Shown: piece by piece, positions 1 to 8,353 of the stretch
Position numbering within the stretch: position 1 is the stretch's first letter
Layout of the letters: each line of letters begins with the position of its first letter
NCBI RefSeq assembly: GCF_027706745.1
Contig: NZ_JAQFWP010000013.1
Coordinates: forward strand, 62,001 to 126,000
From: Nocardiopsis suaedae
GTDB taxonomy: Bacteria > Actinomycetota > Actinomycetes > Streptosporangiales > Streptosporangiaceae
DNA: 64,000 bases
Reading direction: 5' to 3'
Translations under genes and position numbers: made by a program
Notes under the pieces: model-generated
Database searches by the model: none
What the model saw: the letters and a program-made list of their open reading frames with translations, nothing else
What the model was told of the DNA's origin: nothing

Positions 1-632
1 AGGGTGCGGGAGAGGTAGCCCGTGGTGGCCATCAGCCGCGCCTCCCCCGCCTCCGCGAGCACGGCGCGCACCGCGTCCTCGCGGGTGAGGGCGCCCGCCC
101 GGGGCGCATCCGGCCCCGCCGCGGCCGGCGCCCCCTCGACCGCCCCCTTGGCGACCAGGATGAACGCCGGGCATCCCGAGTCCAGCACGGGCTGGGCCTC
201 CTTCAGCAGGGCCGGCAGCTCGGGCCCGCCGGGCCGCAGCGTCCAGTGCGGGACCTCCAGGGAGTCCAGCCAGCGCGGCACCACCTGCCCCATCCACCGG
301 TGCTGCGGCTCGCCCGGCCCCGCCTCGGGCCACCCGCGCATGCTCACCAGCGCCAGCACCCCGATCCGGTACGGCAGCACCAGCGAGGTCAGGGGGTTGA
401 CCAGGTTGCCGAAGCCGGAGTTCTGGGCGATCACCCCGGCCCGGACCCCCGACAGGGCGGCCCCGGCGGCCGTCGCCAGCGCCGTGCCCTCGTTGGCGGC
501 GGGCACGTAGCCGATGCCCCCGTAGGACTCCAGCTCCCGGATCGGCGCGCCGAAGTAGGAGCAGGGCACGCCCGAGAGCAGCCCCACCCCGCGTTCGGCG
601 AGCGCGTCCAGGAACGCCCGGCCGCCGATCAC
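1..632 (-). CDS. ppd: Phosphonopyruvate decarboxylase (3-prime part missing at window edge)
   Basis: This thiamine-diphosphate enzyme decarboxylates phosphonopyruvate to phosphonoacetaldehyde, which makes the unfavourable PEP mutase step irreversible. The visible N-terminal ~210 residues carry the family's pyrimidine-domain landmarks: GVPCSYFGAPI near the start, the PAANEGTALATAAGAAL segment with the catalytic Glu expected to contact ThDP, QNSGFGNLVNPLTSL, and EPQHRWMGQ. The PP domain lies beyond the left edge. The GTG start overlaps the stop of the upstream PEP mutase gene (GTGA), so the two are translationally coupled. The family has close relatives such as sulfopyruvate decarboxylase, but coupling to pepM fixes the assignment. 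Confidence 0.93.
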   Translation of the reverse strand, partial: MIGGRAFLDALAERGVGLLSGVPCSYFGAPIRELESYGGIGYVPAANEGTALATAAGAALSGVRAGVIAQNSGFGNLVNPLTSLVLPYRIGVLALVSMRGWPEAGPGEPQHRWMGQVVPRWLDSLEVPHWTLRPGGPELPALLKEAQPVLDSGCPAFILVAKGAVEGAPAAAGPDAPRAGALTREDAVRAVLAEAGEARLMATTGYLSRT

Positions 633-1501
633 GGGGCCGCCTTGAAGTCCGCGGGCATGCGCTGCAGGTCGAACAGCTCGGGCATGGTGGCGATGCCGTC
701 CTCGACGTCCCGCGCGCGCCCCGACGCCGCCAGCGCGTCGAGGGTGGAGGTGACGCCGCTGACCGCCGCGCGGAGCCCGTGGTTGGCGTAGATGACGATG
801 CGGTACCCCGCGTCGAACAGCTCCCGCTCGTGCATCTGCCCGTAGGTGGTGGGGACCGCCACCAGCGGGACGCCGCCGTCCCAGCGGGCGCCGAACTCCA
901 GGATGTCGTCGGGGCGGGTGCTCTTGCTGTGCACCAGCACCGCGTCGGCCCCGGCGGCGGCGTAGGCGCGGGCCCGCTCCAGCGCCTCGGGCACGCCCTG
1001 TCCGGCGATCAGCGCCTCGGTGCGGGCGATGAGCAGGAAGTCGGGGTCGCTGCGGGCCTGCAGCCCCGACTTGAGCTTCAGCGCGAACTCCTCGGTGGGG
1101 ACCAGGTCGTGCGCGGTCCGCGCGAAGCTGTTCATCTTCGGGAAGACCTTGTCCTCGATGCAGATCGCCGCGACGCCGCGGCGCTCGAAGCGGCGCAGGG
1201 CGTGCGCCACGTTCAGCGGGCCGCCGAATCCGGTGTCGCAGTCGGCGATGACCGGCAGGTCCACCGCGGCGTCCATGGCCTCGGCGGCGTCGACGAACTC
1301 GGCCAGACCGAGCAGGCTGGCGTCGGGCAGGCCCTGGCTGGCGGACAGCTCGAAGCTGGAGGACCACACCGCCTCGAAGCCCGCGCGTTCGGCGAGCCGG
1401 GCGGTGAGGCCGTTGTGCGCCCCGACGGCGCGCACGGGGTCCGCGCCTCGCAGGAGCCGTCGGAGCCGTTCCGGTTTGGGTGTGCGGGGTCGTTCAGGCA
1501 A
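629..1501 (-). CDS. pepM: Phosphoenolpyruvate mutase
   Basis: PEP mutase forms the C-P bond by rearranging PEP to phosphonopyruvate, the entry reaction of nearly all phosphonate pathways. The 290-aa protein belongs to the isocitrate lyase/PEP mutase superfamily. It shows the diagnostic EDKVFPKMNS loop (residues 116-125), which separates true mutases from lyases, and the metal-binding DCDTGFGG segment (87-94). The start appears to be TTG at 1501, with an AGGAAG ribosome site just upstream; no ATG or GTG fits as well. It lies between the MpnS/HepD-like gene (39 bp upstream) and ppd (4-bp overlap downstream). Confidence 0.95.
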   Translation of the reverse strand: MPERPRTPKPERLRRLLRGADPVRAVGAHNGLTARLAERAGFEAVWSSSFELSASQGLPDASLLGLAEFVDAAEAMDAAVDLPVIADCDTGFGGPLNVAHALRRFERRGVAAICIEDKVFPKMNSFARTAHDLVPTEEFALKLKSGLQARSDPDFLLIARTEALIAGQGVPEALERARAYAAAGADAVLVHSKSTRPDDILEFGARWDGGVPLVAVPTTYGQMHERELFDAGYRIVIYANHGLRAAVSGVTSTLDALAASGRARDVEDGIATMPELFDLQRMPADFKAAP

Positions 1502-1540
1502 CGGTCGCTTCCTTTCACGCTCGGGCGCCCGCGGGCGGGG

Positions 1541-2914
1541 TCAGTACCAGAGCCGGTCCTCGGCCACGTACCGGTCGATGCCGTCGGCGGCCATGGCCCC
1601 CAGGGCGAACCGCACGTCGGGGGTGACCGCGCCGCGGATGCGCAGCAGCAGCAGGCGGGGCGCCGCTCCGCCCTCGGGCGCCGCCAGGGACAGGGGGACG
1701 CCGGGGACGGCGTAGGCCGAGTCGCCCGGTTCCAGCCGCTCGCTGTGGCTCCGGCCGTCGCGGGTCCAGGAGGCGGTGACGGGGGCGTCCCCCAGGACGT
1801 AGGCGTACTGGTGCTGGTGGGTGGTGAGCGGCGGCCCCTCCTCCCCGGTGAGCACCTCCACCTCCAGGGCGCTGGTGTGGGGGTGCAGGGGGTCGCCCGC
1901 CAGTTCGGCGATGCGGTAGGACGGGCGGCGGGCGTCGGGGTAGGTCCAGCGGCGCACGTCGGCCCCCTTGCGCACCCGTACCCCGTCACGGGCCCGGGTG
2001 GAGGGGGCGAGCAGCTCCCGGACGGGGACGCCCAGGGCGGGGGCGAGCGCCGCCAGCTCGGACCATTCGGCCCGCCCGGCGCCCGTGCACAGGGTGTGGA
2101 CACGGTCGGGGGACAGGCCGCTGCGCCGGGCCAGTTCCCCCTCGGACATGGCGCGCGCCCGCAGGAACGAGGCGAGCAGCGCCCCGTCGGCCCCGCTGGG
2201 CAGGGCCAGGTCCCCGGCCGCGTCCGTGCCGAGGGCGGCGATCTCCCGCTGGGCGTCGCCGGTGAGGTCCCCGCCGTAGGTCAGGGCGAGGATGTAGGCG
2301 GGTTCGGCGTCGCTGCGCGCGGCGAAGGAGTGCGGGCCGAACGGCAGCCCCCACACCGAGTCCCCGGTGGTCATCGGCACGCAGTGCCGCACGCCCTCCC
2401 ACTCGTGGTAGTAGTTCACCGGCCCGACGAAGTAGGTGAACTGGTAGAGCAGGTGGCCCTTGTTCCATTCGACGGCCGGGTTGCCGGGCTCGTCGTCGTC
2501 CACGGTCCGCAGCATGCGGATCCACTCGGGCCGGTAGGAGGACAGCCGGGACATCGCGGTGTCCCGGTACTCGTAGTAGGGGCCGCCGCCGCGCTCGATC
2601 ACGCGGGAGGTGGCGGCCGACTCCTTGGCGCGGCAGACGCGCACCCCGGTCGGGGCGTCGTCGCGCACCGGGAGCAGGTCGCGCTCGTTGACCGGCCAGA
2701 CGCGGGCGGCGCGCTCGATCAGCTCCCAGGTGACGGGCCGTCGCCCGGAGGTGTACTCGGCGAACGCGCCCGGCGCCAGGGAGAGGTCGGCTTCGGCGTC
2801 GCGGTCGTTGCGCTTCAGGTCGTTGGCGGTCGAGCGCAGCAGGGCGGCGGCCCTGGCCTGCAGGTCGTCGCCGAGGGCGGACCCGGGCGCGGTGTCGGAC
2901 GCGGTGTCGGGCAT
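1541..2914 (-). CDS. HepD/MpnS-family non-haem Fe(II) dioxygenase, methylphosphonate-synthase-like
   Basis: The 457-aa protein matches the size and layout of 2-hydroxyethylphosphonate dioxygenase (HepD) and methylphosphonate synthase (MpnS): repeated helix-turn-helix plus cupin halves, with GPYYEYRDTAMSRL near residue 111 and PVNYYHEW near 165. Both relatives cleave the C-C bond of 2-hydroxyethylphosphonate; HepD gives hydroxymethylphosphonate and MpnS gives methylphosphonate. Iron ligands can be read as H154 (in NKGH) and H195 (in PFGPHSF). Q158 sits four residues after the first His, as Gln152 follows His148 in MpnS. HepD's ligand Glu lies six residues before the second His, and that position is Gly189 here. 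The 41-residue His-His spacing is also close to MpnS (42) rather than HepD (53). The ATG start has a GGAGG site 5 nt upstream. The residue comparison rests on remembered numbering, so MpnS rather than HepD is likely, not proven. Confidence 0.82.
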   Translation of the reverse strand: MPDTASDTAPGSALGDDLQARAAALLRSTANDLKRNDRDAEADLSLAPGAFAEYTSGRRPVTWELIERAARVWPVNERDLLPVRDDAPTGVRVCRAKESAATSRVIERGGGPYYEYRDTAMSRLSSYRPEWIRMLRTVDDDEPGNPAVEWNKGHLLYQFTYFVGPVNYYHEWEGVRHCVPMTTGDSVWGLPFGPHSFAARSDAEPAYILALTYGGDLTGDAQREIAALGTDAAGDLALPSGADGALLASFLRARAMSEGELARRSGLSPDRVHTLCTGAGRAEWSELAALAPALGVPVRELLAPSTRARDGVRVRKGADVRRWTYPDARRPSYRIAELAGDPLHPHTSALEVEVLTGEEGPPLTTHQHQYAYVLGDAPVTASWTRDGRSHSERLEPGDSAYAVPGVPLSLAAPEGGAAPRLLLLRIRGAVTPDVRFALGAMAADGIDRYVAEDRLWY

Positions 2915-2967
2915 GCGGACCTCCATCTCGGTTCCCGGTGGGGAGGGCGGCGCGGGGCGCCGGGGCG

Positions 2968-3022
2968 GGTCGGTGGACGGCACGGTCGGGGGGCGGCACG
3001 GTCGGTGGACGGCACGGTCGGG
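2968..3022. repeat. Two 23-bp direct repeats in intergenic spacer
   Basis: The sequence GGTCGGTGGACGGCACGGTC plus three G residues occurs at 2968-2990 and again at 3000-3022, in the 114-bp gap between the Fem-like and MpnS-like genes. It is non-coding. It may be a regulatory repeat or simple slippage. Confidence 0.7.
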
Positions 3023-3028
3023 CGGCGG

Positions 3029-4147
3029 TCAGGGCGGGGCGGGGGCCGTCGGGGCCGGTTCGGACAGCAGGGCGGCGGCCTGCCGCAGCTCGTCGGCGTG
3101 CGCGGGGTCCAGGGCCACGGCGTGGCCGCGCACCGGCGCCGGGGTGCAGCCGCGCAGCAGCTTGCCCTGCGCGTGCCCGATGCCGTAGTCGATCTCGTCC
3201 AGCAGCGACCGCCCGGTGTGGTCGACGACGGCGTAGTAGGCGGCCATGAAGTGCGCGAACGGCAGCCGCTCGGCGGCCTCGGAGGCGCCGGAGTAGACGA
3301 CGTGCATCGTCCGCCCGGTGCGCACGGCGACGCAGGAGGAGAGCAGCTCTCCGTCGTGGCGGGCCCCGTAGGCGGTCAGGCCGGGGCCGAACTCGGCGAG
3401 GAGCCGCTCCAGCCTCCCCCGTTCGGCCTCGGCGTCGGCGCGCTGGCCGTAGCGCTCGAGCAGAGAGCACCGGCCGTGCAGGATGCGGTCGAATTCGGCG
3501 TGCGGGTCGACCCGCACGGCCTCGACCCCCGCCTCCTCGGCGCGGCGCCGCTCCCGACGCACCTCGCGGCGGCGGGCCGAGGGCAGACCGGCCAGGTAGG
3601 ACTCCCAGCCGTCCCACCACACCGGCATCGCGCACCGCTCCGTCAGCGGGAAGGACACGCCACCGAGCCCTGCCACCGCCTTCTCGGCCGCCGCACCGCG
3701 GGTGTACAGCACGTACAGCGCGGCCATCCCGTTGGCCCGGCCCCACGCGGCGGCGCCGCTCAGGCAGCGCCCGACCGCCTCGGCCCGGTCGGCGCTGCGA
3801 CCGGCCGGGTCGCCCAGGTACCCGGGGGCGACCAGCACCAGTGCCGGCAGCGCGCGGGCGGGTGCGTCCGGCAGCTCCGCCAGGCGCCGCGCCCGCCGCC
3901 CGGGATCGGCCACCGGGAAGACCGGCGGGTCACGCCAGAGGACGGCGCGGGGGTTGTAGGCCTCGTAGGCGTCCGGGTCGGTGACGACGGCGCCGAAGAA
4001 GCCCACGTCGCCTCCGTCGGTGACGGTGTAGGGCGCGCCGGGCAGGCGCCCGCCCATCGCCCGCAGCCAGGCGGGGCTCTGCAGCGGGGAGCCGTGCTCC
4101 AACAGGGACCAGGCCTTCTCGTCGAACCCGGGGACGACGGCGGTCAT
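3029..4147 (-). CDS. Fem/GNAT-like acyltransferase (Acetyltransf_6 type)
   Basis: The 372-aa protein has the double-GNAT look of Fem/BioF2-like transferases: a basic SARRREVRRERRRAEEAG segment near the middle, then LTAYGARHDGELLSSCVAVRTGRTMHVVY and a C-terminal DEIDYGIGHAQGKLLRG. Known relatives use aminoacyl-tRNAs or acyl-CoAs; in dehydrophos-type phosphonate pathways a Fem-like GNAT domain attaches an amino acid from charged tRNA. Its place in a phosphonate operon suggests aminoacylation of a phosphonate amine, but the substrate is inference. The ATG overlaps the stop of the next upstream gene (ATGA). Confidence 0.75.
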   Translation of the reverse strand: MTAVVPGFDEKAWSLLEHGSPLQSPAWLRAMGGRLPGAPYTVTDGGDVGFFGAVVTDPDAYEAYNPRAVLWRDPPVFPVADPGRRARRLAELPDAPARALPALVLVAPGYLGDPAGRSADRAEAVGRCLSGAAAWGRANGMAALYVLYTRGAAAEKAVAGLGGVSFPLTERCAMPVWWDGWESYLAGLPSARRREVRRERRRAEEAGVEAVRVDPHAEFDRILHGRCSLLERYGQRADAEAERGRLERLLAEFGPGLTAYGARHDGELLSSCVAVRTGRTMHVVYSGASEAAERLPFAHFMAAYYAVVDHTGRSLLDEIDYGIGHAQGKLLRGCTPAPVRGHAVALDPAHADELRQAAALLSEPAPTAPAPP

Positions 4148-5148
4148 CCGACCACCCGCCCCAGGCGCACCGGCCGCAGCCCGTACCGGGTCTTGAACTC
4201 GTCGTTGCGCCGCCCGAACTCCAGTACGGGCAGGCCCGTGCCCAGCCCCGCCTCCATCTCGGCGGCGAAGAGCACGTACTGCGGGCTCCAGTTCAGCTCC
4301 CGCGGGTAGAGGCACCCGCCCGCCCAGAAGTGCGCCGAACGCCGGTCCAGCAGGCAGATGGAGGCGGCGAGCAGGGTGCCGTCGAGTTCCAGGCGCAGAA
4401 TGCGGCAGTCCTCGCCGAGCGCGCGCAGCAGCGCCTCCAGCTCGTCGGGCGGGTAGTAGCCCGGGGCGTGCTTGTCCGCGGTGGCCAGGCACAGGTCGAG
4501 CACGTCCCGCCGCAGCGCCCGGTCGGGGGTGTCGAACCGGACCACCGCGCCCGCGTCCGCGGCGCGCCTGCGGTAGAGGCGCATGGTGCGGCGGGACGAG
4601 CGCCCCACCCCGGCGAGGTGGTCGTCCACCGAGGCCGGTCCCGGGTCGCGGGGCAGGCGGTAGCGGGGCGTGGTCTCCTGCGGTTCGAGCCCGATCCCCT
4701 CCAGCGCCGCCGCCAGGTCCCCGCCGAGCGGGATGTTGACCAGGCCCCAGGTGTCGGCCCCGGTCTCGGCGGCCAGGTCCGCCAGCGCCTCCCACAGCGG
4801 CCCGACCAGCCCGGGGCCGACGGGCACGCGGGAGGGCAGCGCCGTCTCATAGCAGTGCCACATGTGCCCGGCCAGGATCCGCACGGCGGGGGCGTCCGGA
4901 TCGGCCGCGAAGGGGTCGGCGGTGTGCGCGAGGTAGAGCGGCAGCACCGCCGCCGGCTCGCCGGATCCGTCCCGGGCCACCAGGTAGAACGCCTTGGACC
5001 CGGCGGTCAGCGGCCGCTCCTCGATGCTGCGGAGGAAGCCGCGGCCGTAGAAGACCGAGGAGTCCGCGGCCAGGCGCTCCCAGGCGCCGCGCCCGATCCG
5101 CCCGATCGTGTCCTCGACCGTGACCCGCATCCGCGCCGCGGCCCCCAT
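4144..5148 (-). CDS. Fem/GNAT-like acyltransferase (second copy)
   Basis: The 334-aa protein has a recognisable Acetyltransf_6 C-terminal half: basic GRSSRRTMRLYRRRAADAG, then LRLELDGTLLAASICLLDRR, a HFWAGGCLYPRELNWSPQ substrate loop, and the family hallmark EFGRRNDEFKTRYGLRP at the C-terminus. It is only distantly similar to its neighbour, so the two probably transfer different groups in sequence. Start ATG at 5148 overlaps the TGA of the NDK-like gene by one base. Two such ligases in one phosphonate operon would fit a phosphonopeptide (inference). Confidence 0.75.
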   Translation of the reverse strand: MGAAARMRVTVEDTIGRIGRGAWERLAADSSVFYGRGFLRSIEERPLTAGSKAFYLVARDGSGEPAAVLPLYLAHTADPFAADPDAPAVRILAGHMWHCYETALPSRVPVGPGLVGPLWEALADLAAETGADTWGLVNIPLGGDLAAALEGIGLEPQETTPRYRLPRDPGPASVDDHLAGVGRSSRRTMRLYRRRAADAGAVVRFDTPDRALRRDVLDLCLATADKHAPGYYPPDELEALLRALGEDCRILRLELDGTLLAASICLLDRRSAHFWAGGCLYPRELNWSPQYVLFAAEMEAGLGTGLPVLEFGRRNDEFKTRYGLRPVRLGRVVG

Positions 5149-6038
5149 CAGGCCGCCGCCTCCGCCCCGACGGCGCCGCGGTCGCGTGCGGGCGGGAAGT
5201 ACAGCGAGGTCTCCAGGACCAGGTGCTCCCAGGCGTCGGGGCGCACCCCGATCCGCTCCAGCTCCTCCAGCACGGTGCGCATCCGCACCCGGTCCTGCCA
5301 GTCCGGGGTGAACTCGCAGCGCAGCACCTCGGCCAGCGGGCCGCGCACGTGCCCGGCCACCAGGTCGGCCAGCGCGTCCCCGGCGCCGGGGCGGCCGAGC
5401 GCCGACCGGTCGGGGAAGGCGGCCCCGGCCCGGGTGCGCACCCCGGCGGGCAGGTCCTCCCAGAGCGCCAGCAGCGCCCGGGTGCGCACCCCGGCCAGGA
5501 CGGCGTCGAACCCCCGGCGCTCCTCGGCCCCGCCGCCGCCCAGCCCGCACAGGTAGGCGGCGTCCGCGCCGTCCGCGTCGGCGGGGGACAGGCCGAACAC
5601 CCCGGCCTCGCGGGCCGACTCCTGCGGGCCGTCCGAGGAGTGCATGAGCCCGAGAACGCTGTTGACGGCGCCGAAGTCGGCGCGGATGGTGCCGGGGGCG
5701 GCGCGGTGCGGGTGCTGGTGGCCCTTGCGCTCGGCGAGCGCCCGGTGCGGGTCGCCGTGGCGGTCGGCGCCCCGGCACAGCAGCGCCAGCGACGGGCCGG
5801 AGGAGAACAGGGCGTCCACCAGCCGGTAGCGCCAGGTCTGCCACTGGCCCGCGATCACGTCGGCGTACAGGTCGTCGATCATCTCCGGGTCGGCGCGCAC
5901 CAGGCGCGCCGCCGCCGGGCGGAAGCCCTCGGCGGCCAGGCGCTCGGCCATCCGCCCCTGCAGCCCCCGGTGCAGCGCGTCCGGGCTGATCAGCACGAAC
6001 ACGTGCCGTTCCCAGAAGCGCTCGTCGGTCTCGCCCAT
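5148..6038 (-). CDS. Nucleoside-diphosphate-kinase-like protein with C-terminal extension
   Basis: The N-terminal ~140 of 296 residues follow the NDK fold: VLISPDALHRGL at the start, then SSGPSLALLCRG, RAAPGTIRADF (the canonical PGTIRGDF) and MHSSD carrying the phosphohistidine position (H133; canonical HGSD). Insertions around HRALAERKGHQHPH differ from housekeeping NDK (~140 aa), and a further ~150 residues of no recognised family follow. A housekeeping NDK role is unlikely given the size and the operon. Phosphoryl or nucleotidyl transfer to a phosphonate intermediate is a reasonable guess. The ATG is preceded by a GAGAGGAGC site. Confidence 0.78.
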   Translation of the reverse strand: MGETDERFWERHVFVLISPDALHRGLQGRMAERLAAEGFRPAAARLVRADPEMIDDLYADVIAGQWQTWRYRLVDALFSSGPSLALLCRGADRHGDPHRALAERKGHQHPHRAAPGTIRADFGAVNSVLGLMHSSDGPQESAREAGVFGLSPADADGADAAYLCGLGGGGAEERRGFDAVLAGVRTRALLALWEDLPAGVRTRAGAAFPDRSALGRPGAGDALADLVAGHVRGPLAEVLRCEFTPDWQDRVRMRTVLEELERIGVRPDAWEHLVLETSLYFPPARDRGAVGAEAAA

Positions 6039-6069
6039 GGTTGCTCCTCTCTGCGCGCGGGTGCCCCCG

Positions 6070-6837
6070 CTAGGCGGTGCGCCCGCCGGGGCGGGGCGCG
6101 GGCGGGCGGAAGGGGCAGCCCTGCGGGTCCGCGACCGCCGTGTCGTCGGGAAGCGCGTACTGGCGCCACTTGTGGGTGGAGGACCGGCGGGGGTCGCCCA
6201 TGTGGGGGTGCGGGGCGACCGCGTCGTATCCGGCCAGCCCGGCGCGGACCCGGCGCTTGGCCGACCGCCCGGCCGGGGTCGACCCGCCGATCCCCTCGAA
6301 GACGCGGCGGGTCTGGAAGACGAGGGTCAGACAGGGGCCCAGATCACGGCTGCGGCGGGCGCCGTAGGCGGGGCTGCCCATGAAGGTGAACCAGGGCTCC
6401 CCGGCGAAGCACCACTGCCAGGCCGGGTCGGACGGATCGGACGGGACGTCGGGCGGCCACGGGTCCCGGTCCCGTGCGCTCAGGCCCTCCAGCAGCGCCC
6501 AGAACCGGGCCGTGTCCTCCTCCAGGGACGGATGTTCGCGCGGCGGTCCGGCGAAGACGATGAGCGACTTGCGCGGCGCCCCGGTCCAGGCCTCGTCGCG
6601 GAAGGCGCGCACGGTCCGGGCCAGGGCGTCCGGTCCGTGGTGGGGGAGGCGGTCGTCGACCGCGGCGAAGCGGTTGTCGCCGCGGCGCTGGCCGCGCACC
6701 CCGAAGTAGCAGGGGTGCTCCGGCCCGGTGGCCGTCATCCGGGCGTCGAAGACCGCGTGCGCGTCCACCAGCCAGTCCCAGGGGGCGGGGCCGCCGTCGG
6801 CCGCGGTGATCTCCTCCGACCGCCACGGCCCGCTCAT
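6070..6837 (-). CDS. YqcI/YcgG-family protein, possible haem-dependent N-oxygenase
   Basis: The 255-aa protein has the YqcI/YcgG family pattern: HPCYFGVRGQRRGDNRFA near residue 41, WFTFMGSPAYGARRSRDLGPCLTLVFQ, RRVFEGIGGSTPAGRSAKRRVRAGL and KWRQYALPDD. Characterised members of this group, such as DcsA-type enzymes, are haem-dependent N-oxygenases acting on guanidino or amino groups. In this operon it could N-hydroxylate an amino acid or amine attached to the phosphonate; that is inference. The ATG overlaps the methyltransferase stop (ATGA). Confidence 0.72.
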   Translation of the reverse strand: MSGPWRSEEITAADGGPAPWDWLVDAHAVFDARMTATGPEHPCYFGVRGQRRGDNRFAAVDDRLPHHGPDALARTVRAFRDEAWTGAPRKSLIVFAGPPREHPSLEEDTARFWALLEGLSARDRDPWPPDVPSDPSDPAWQWCFAGEPWFTFMGSPAYGARRSRDLGPCLTLVFQTRRVFEGIGGSTPAGRSAKRRVRAGLAGYDAVAPHPHMGDPRRSSTHKWRQYALPDDTAVADPQGCPFRPPAPRPGGRTA

Positions 6838-7589
6838 CGCCCGCCCTCCTGCGCCTGCGCCAGCACCACGGCCGTCCGGCCGTCGGCGCGCAGCGGCGCC
6901 CGGGAGAAGTCGCCCCACATGTCCAGCAGGCGCCACCCGGCCGCCTCCAGGTCCCCGGGGATGTCCTCGGGCCACAGGAAGCGGAACGGCAGCGGCGGGC
7001 CGTACACGCGGTCGGTGACCGCGCCCGAGGCGTCCAGCCGCTCGAAGCGGATGCCCAGCTCCACCCGGCCGTCCGCGAGGTCCACCACGCGGGTGGTGTC
7101 CTCCCAGCGCACCGCCGGGTGGGCGAAGCGCTCCACGACCACGGCGTCGCGCGCGGCCAGCTTGGCCGCGTCGGGCAGGGCCGCGTCGAAGGCCAGCAGG
7201 CCGCCCGGCGCGGTGTTGGCGCGCACGTTGGCCAGCACCCGGCGCAGGTGGCCGCGGGTGGCGACGTGGTTGAACGTGTTGAGCGCGGCGTAGGACAGCG
7301 CCGCGGGCGCCGGGAGGGTGTACTCGGCCAGGTCGGCCTCGATGAGGCGGATCCGGTCGCCGACGCGCTCGCGGCACCGCTCCAGGGCCCGGCCGGAGCC
7401 GTCGACGCCGGCGCCGGGGCGGACGGTCCGGGCGACGCGCCCGTCGCCGATGCCGAGTTCGACCACCGGCCCCCGGGCGCCCTCGGCCAGGCCGCGGTAG
7501 AAACCGGCGTCCGGCAGGTCGATCCGGTCGTTGACCTCGGCGAAGCGGTCGGCGAGCAGCTCGAACGCCATGAGTTCCTCAGTGGGCAC
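6834..7589 (-). CDS. Class I SAM-dependent methyltransferase
   Basis: The 251-aa protein shows the Rossmann methyltransferase pattern: motif I VVELGIGDGRVA (residues ~42-53), acidic motif II region GVDGSGRAL, YAALNTFNHV at the motif IV position and GGLLAFDAALPD at motif V/VI. The GTG start at 7589 has an AGGAGG site about 6 nt upstream, preferred over the internal ATG at 7571. It is the first gene of the minus-strand phosphonate operon. N-, O- or P-O-methylation of the product cannot be told from sequence. Confidence 0.82.
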   Translation of the reverse strand: MPTEELMAFELLADRFAEVNDRIDLPDAGFYRGLAEGARGPVVELGIGDGRVARTVRPGAGVDGSGRALERCRERVGDRIRLIEADLAEYTLPAPAALSYAALNTFNHVATRGHLRRVLANVRANTAPGGLLAFDAALPDAAKLAARDAVVVERFAHPAVRWEDTTRVVDLADGRVELGIRFERLDASGAVTDRVYGPPLPFRFLWPEDIPGDLEAAGWRLLDMWGDFSRAPLRADGRTAVVLAQAQEGGR

Positions 7590-7885
7590 GGCACCTCCTG
7601 CGGGAAGGGACGCCGATCACCCTGCCAATCGGCCCTTGACAGCGCCTTGCATTCGCCATGACGGACACTTGCACCCGTGGTCGGAAGGCGATTTTCCATT
7701 CCGCTCTGGACGCCCCGGTGACGGTCGGGTAAGAAGGGGTGGACGAACGGGATCCCCGATTTTCCGGCCCCCTCGGACGGGAACACGCCGAAACGCCGCC
7801 GGAATGGCCGGACGGCCCCCGGAAACGGGAATCGAAAGGGAATCCCTGATTCCAGCCCCGGCAATCCGTGAATTGGGTGGTGATC
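7590..7885. promoter_or_regulatory. Divergent promoter region of the phosphonate locus
   Basis: This 296-bp gene-free gap separates the minus-strand phosphonate operon from the plus-strand HIT/nucleotidyltransferase pair, so it must hold both promoters. A TTGACA hexamer lies near 7636 on the plus strand, but I see no convincing matching -10 box and no clear dyad. Confidence 0.5.
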
Positions 7886-8353
7886 GTGGCGGACTGCATC
7901 ATGTGCCGCGGCGTGGACGCAGACCCGGACCTGATGCGGGTCCAGGTGTGGGAGGACGAGAACTGGAGGCTGACCACGGCCGTCGTCGGCGAAGCCCCCG
8001 GATTCTCCTTCCTGGAGCCCAAGCGCCACATCCGCTATGTGCACGAGCTCGACGGCGAGGCGGCGGCGACGTTCGGCACGGTCCTGGCCGAGAGCACCGC
8101 CGCCATCAAGGAGGCGACCGGCGCCGAGCTGGTCTACGTCTACATCTTCGGCGGGTCCTTCGACCACCTGCACGTCCATTTGGCGCCGCAGGCCGCGGAC
8201 GGCCCCTTCAACGACTGCATGCTCAAGGGCGCGATCGTGGAGAAGGTCCTGGACAACGGGGCGGTGGTGCAGAGCAGCGAGGACTACCCGCTGCTCCCCG
8301 ACGCCGACCTGCGGGACGCGGCCGAGGCCGTCCGCGCCGCGCGGAGCCGCTGA
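7886..8353 (+). CDS. HIT-family hydrolase/nucleotidyl transferase
   Basis: The 155-aa HIT protein has the N-terminal zinc-type CIMC pair (ADCIMCRG), the nucleotide-binding FGGSFDHLHVHLAP with the catalytic HxHxH triad, and a ~40-residue tail. The GTG at 7886 puts ADCIMC at the N-terminus as in other HIT proteins; a GTG 18 bp earlier is also in frame. In the FR900098 pathway a HIT protein (FrbI) removes CMP from a nucleotidylated phosphonate, so with the overlapping nucleotidyltransferase gene a similar mask-and-release role is plausible. Confidence 0.85.
   Translation: MADCIMCRGVDADPDLMRVQVWEDENWRLTTAVVGEAPGFSFLEPKRHIRYVHELDGEAAATFGTVLAESTAAIKEATGAELVYVYIFGGSFDHLHVHLAPQAADGPFNDCMLKGAIVEKVLDNGAVVQSSEDYPLLPDADLRDAAEAVRAARSR

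Noticed and set aside
1541-2914. Naming the iron enzyme HepD
   Set aside because: The Glu ligand position is Gly and a Gln follows the first His by four residues, which fits MpnS better; I left the symbol empty because the residue mapping is from memory.
779-4309. A 1,176-codon plus-strand frame across the phosphonate genes
   Set aside because: It has no recognisable domain and low-complexity composition, and it runs antisense to pepM, the MpnS-like gene and a Fem-like gene with clear motifs.
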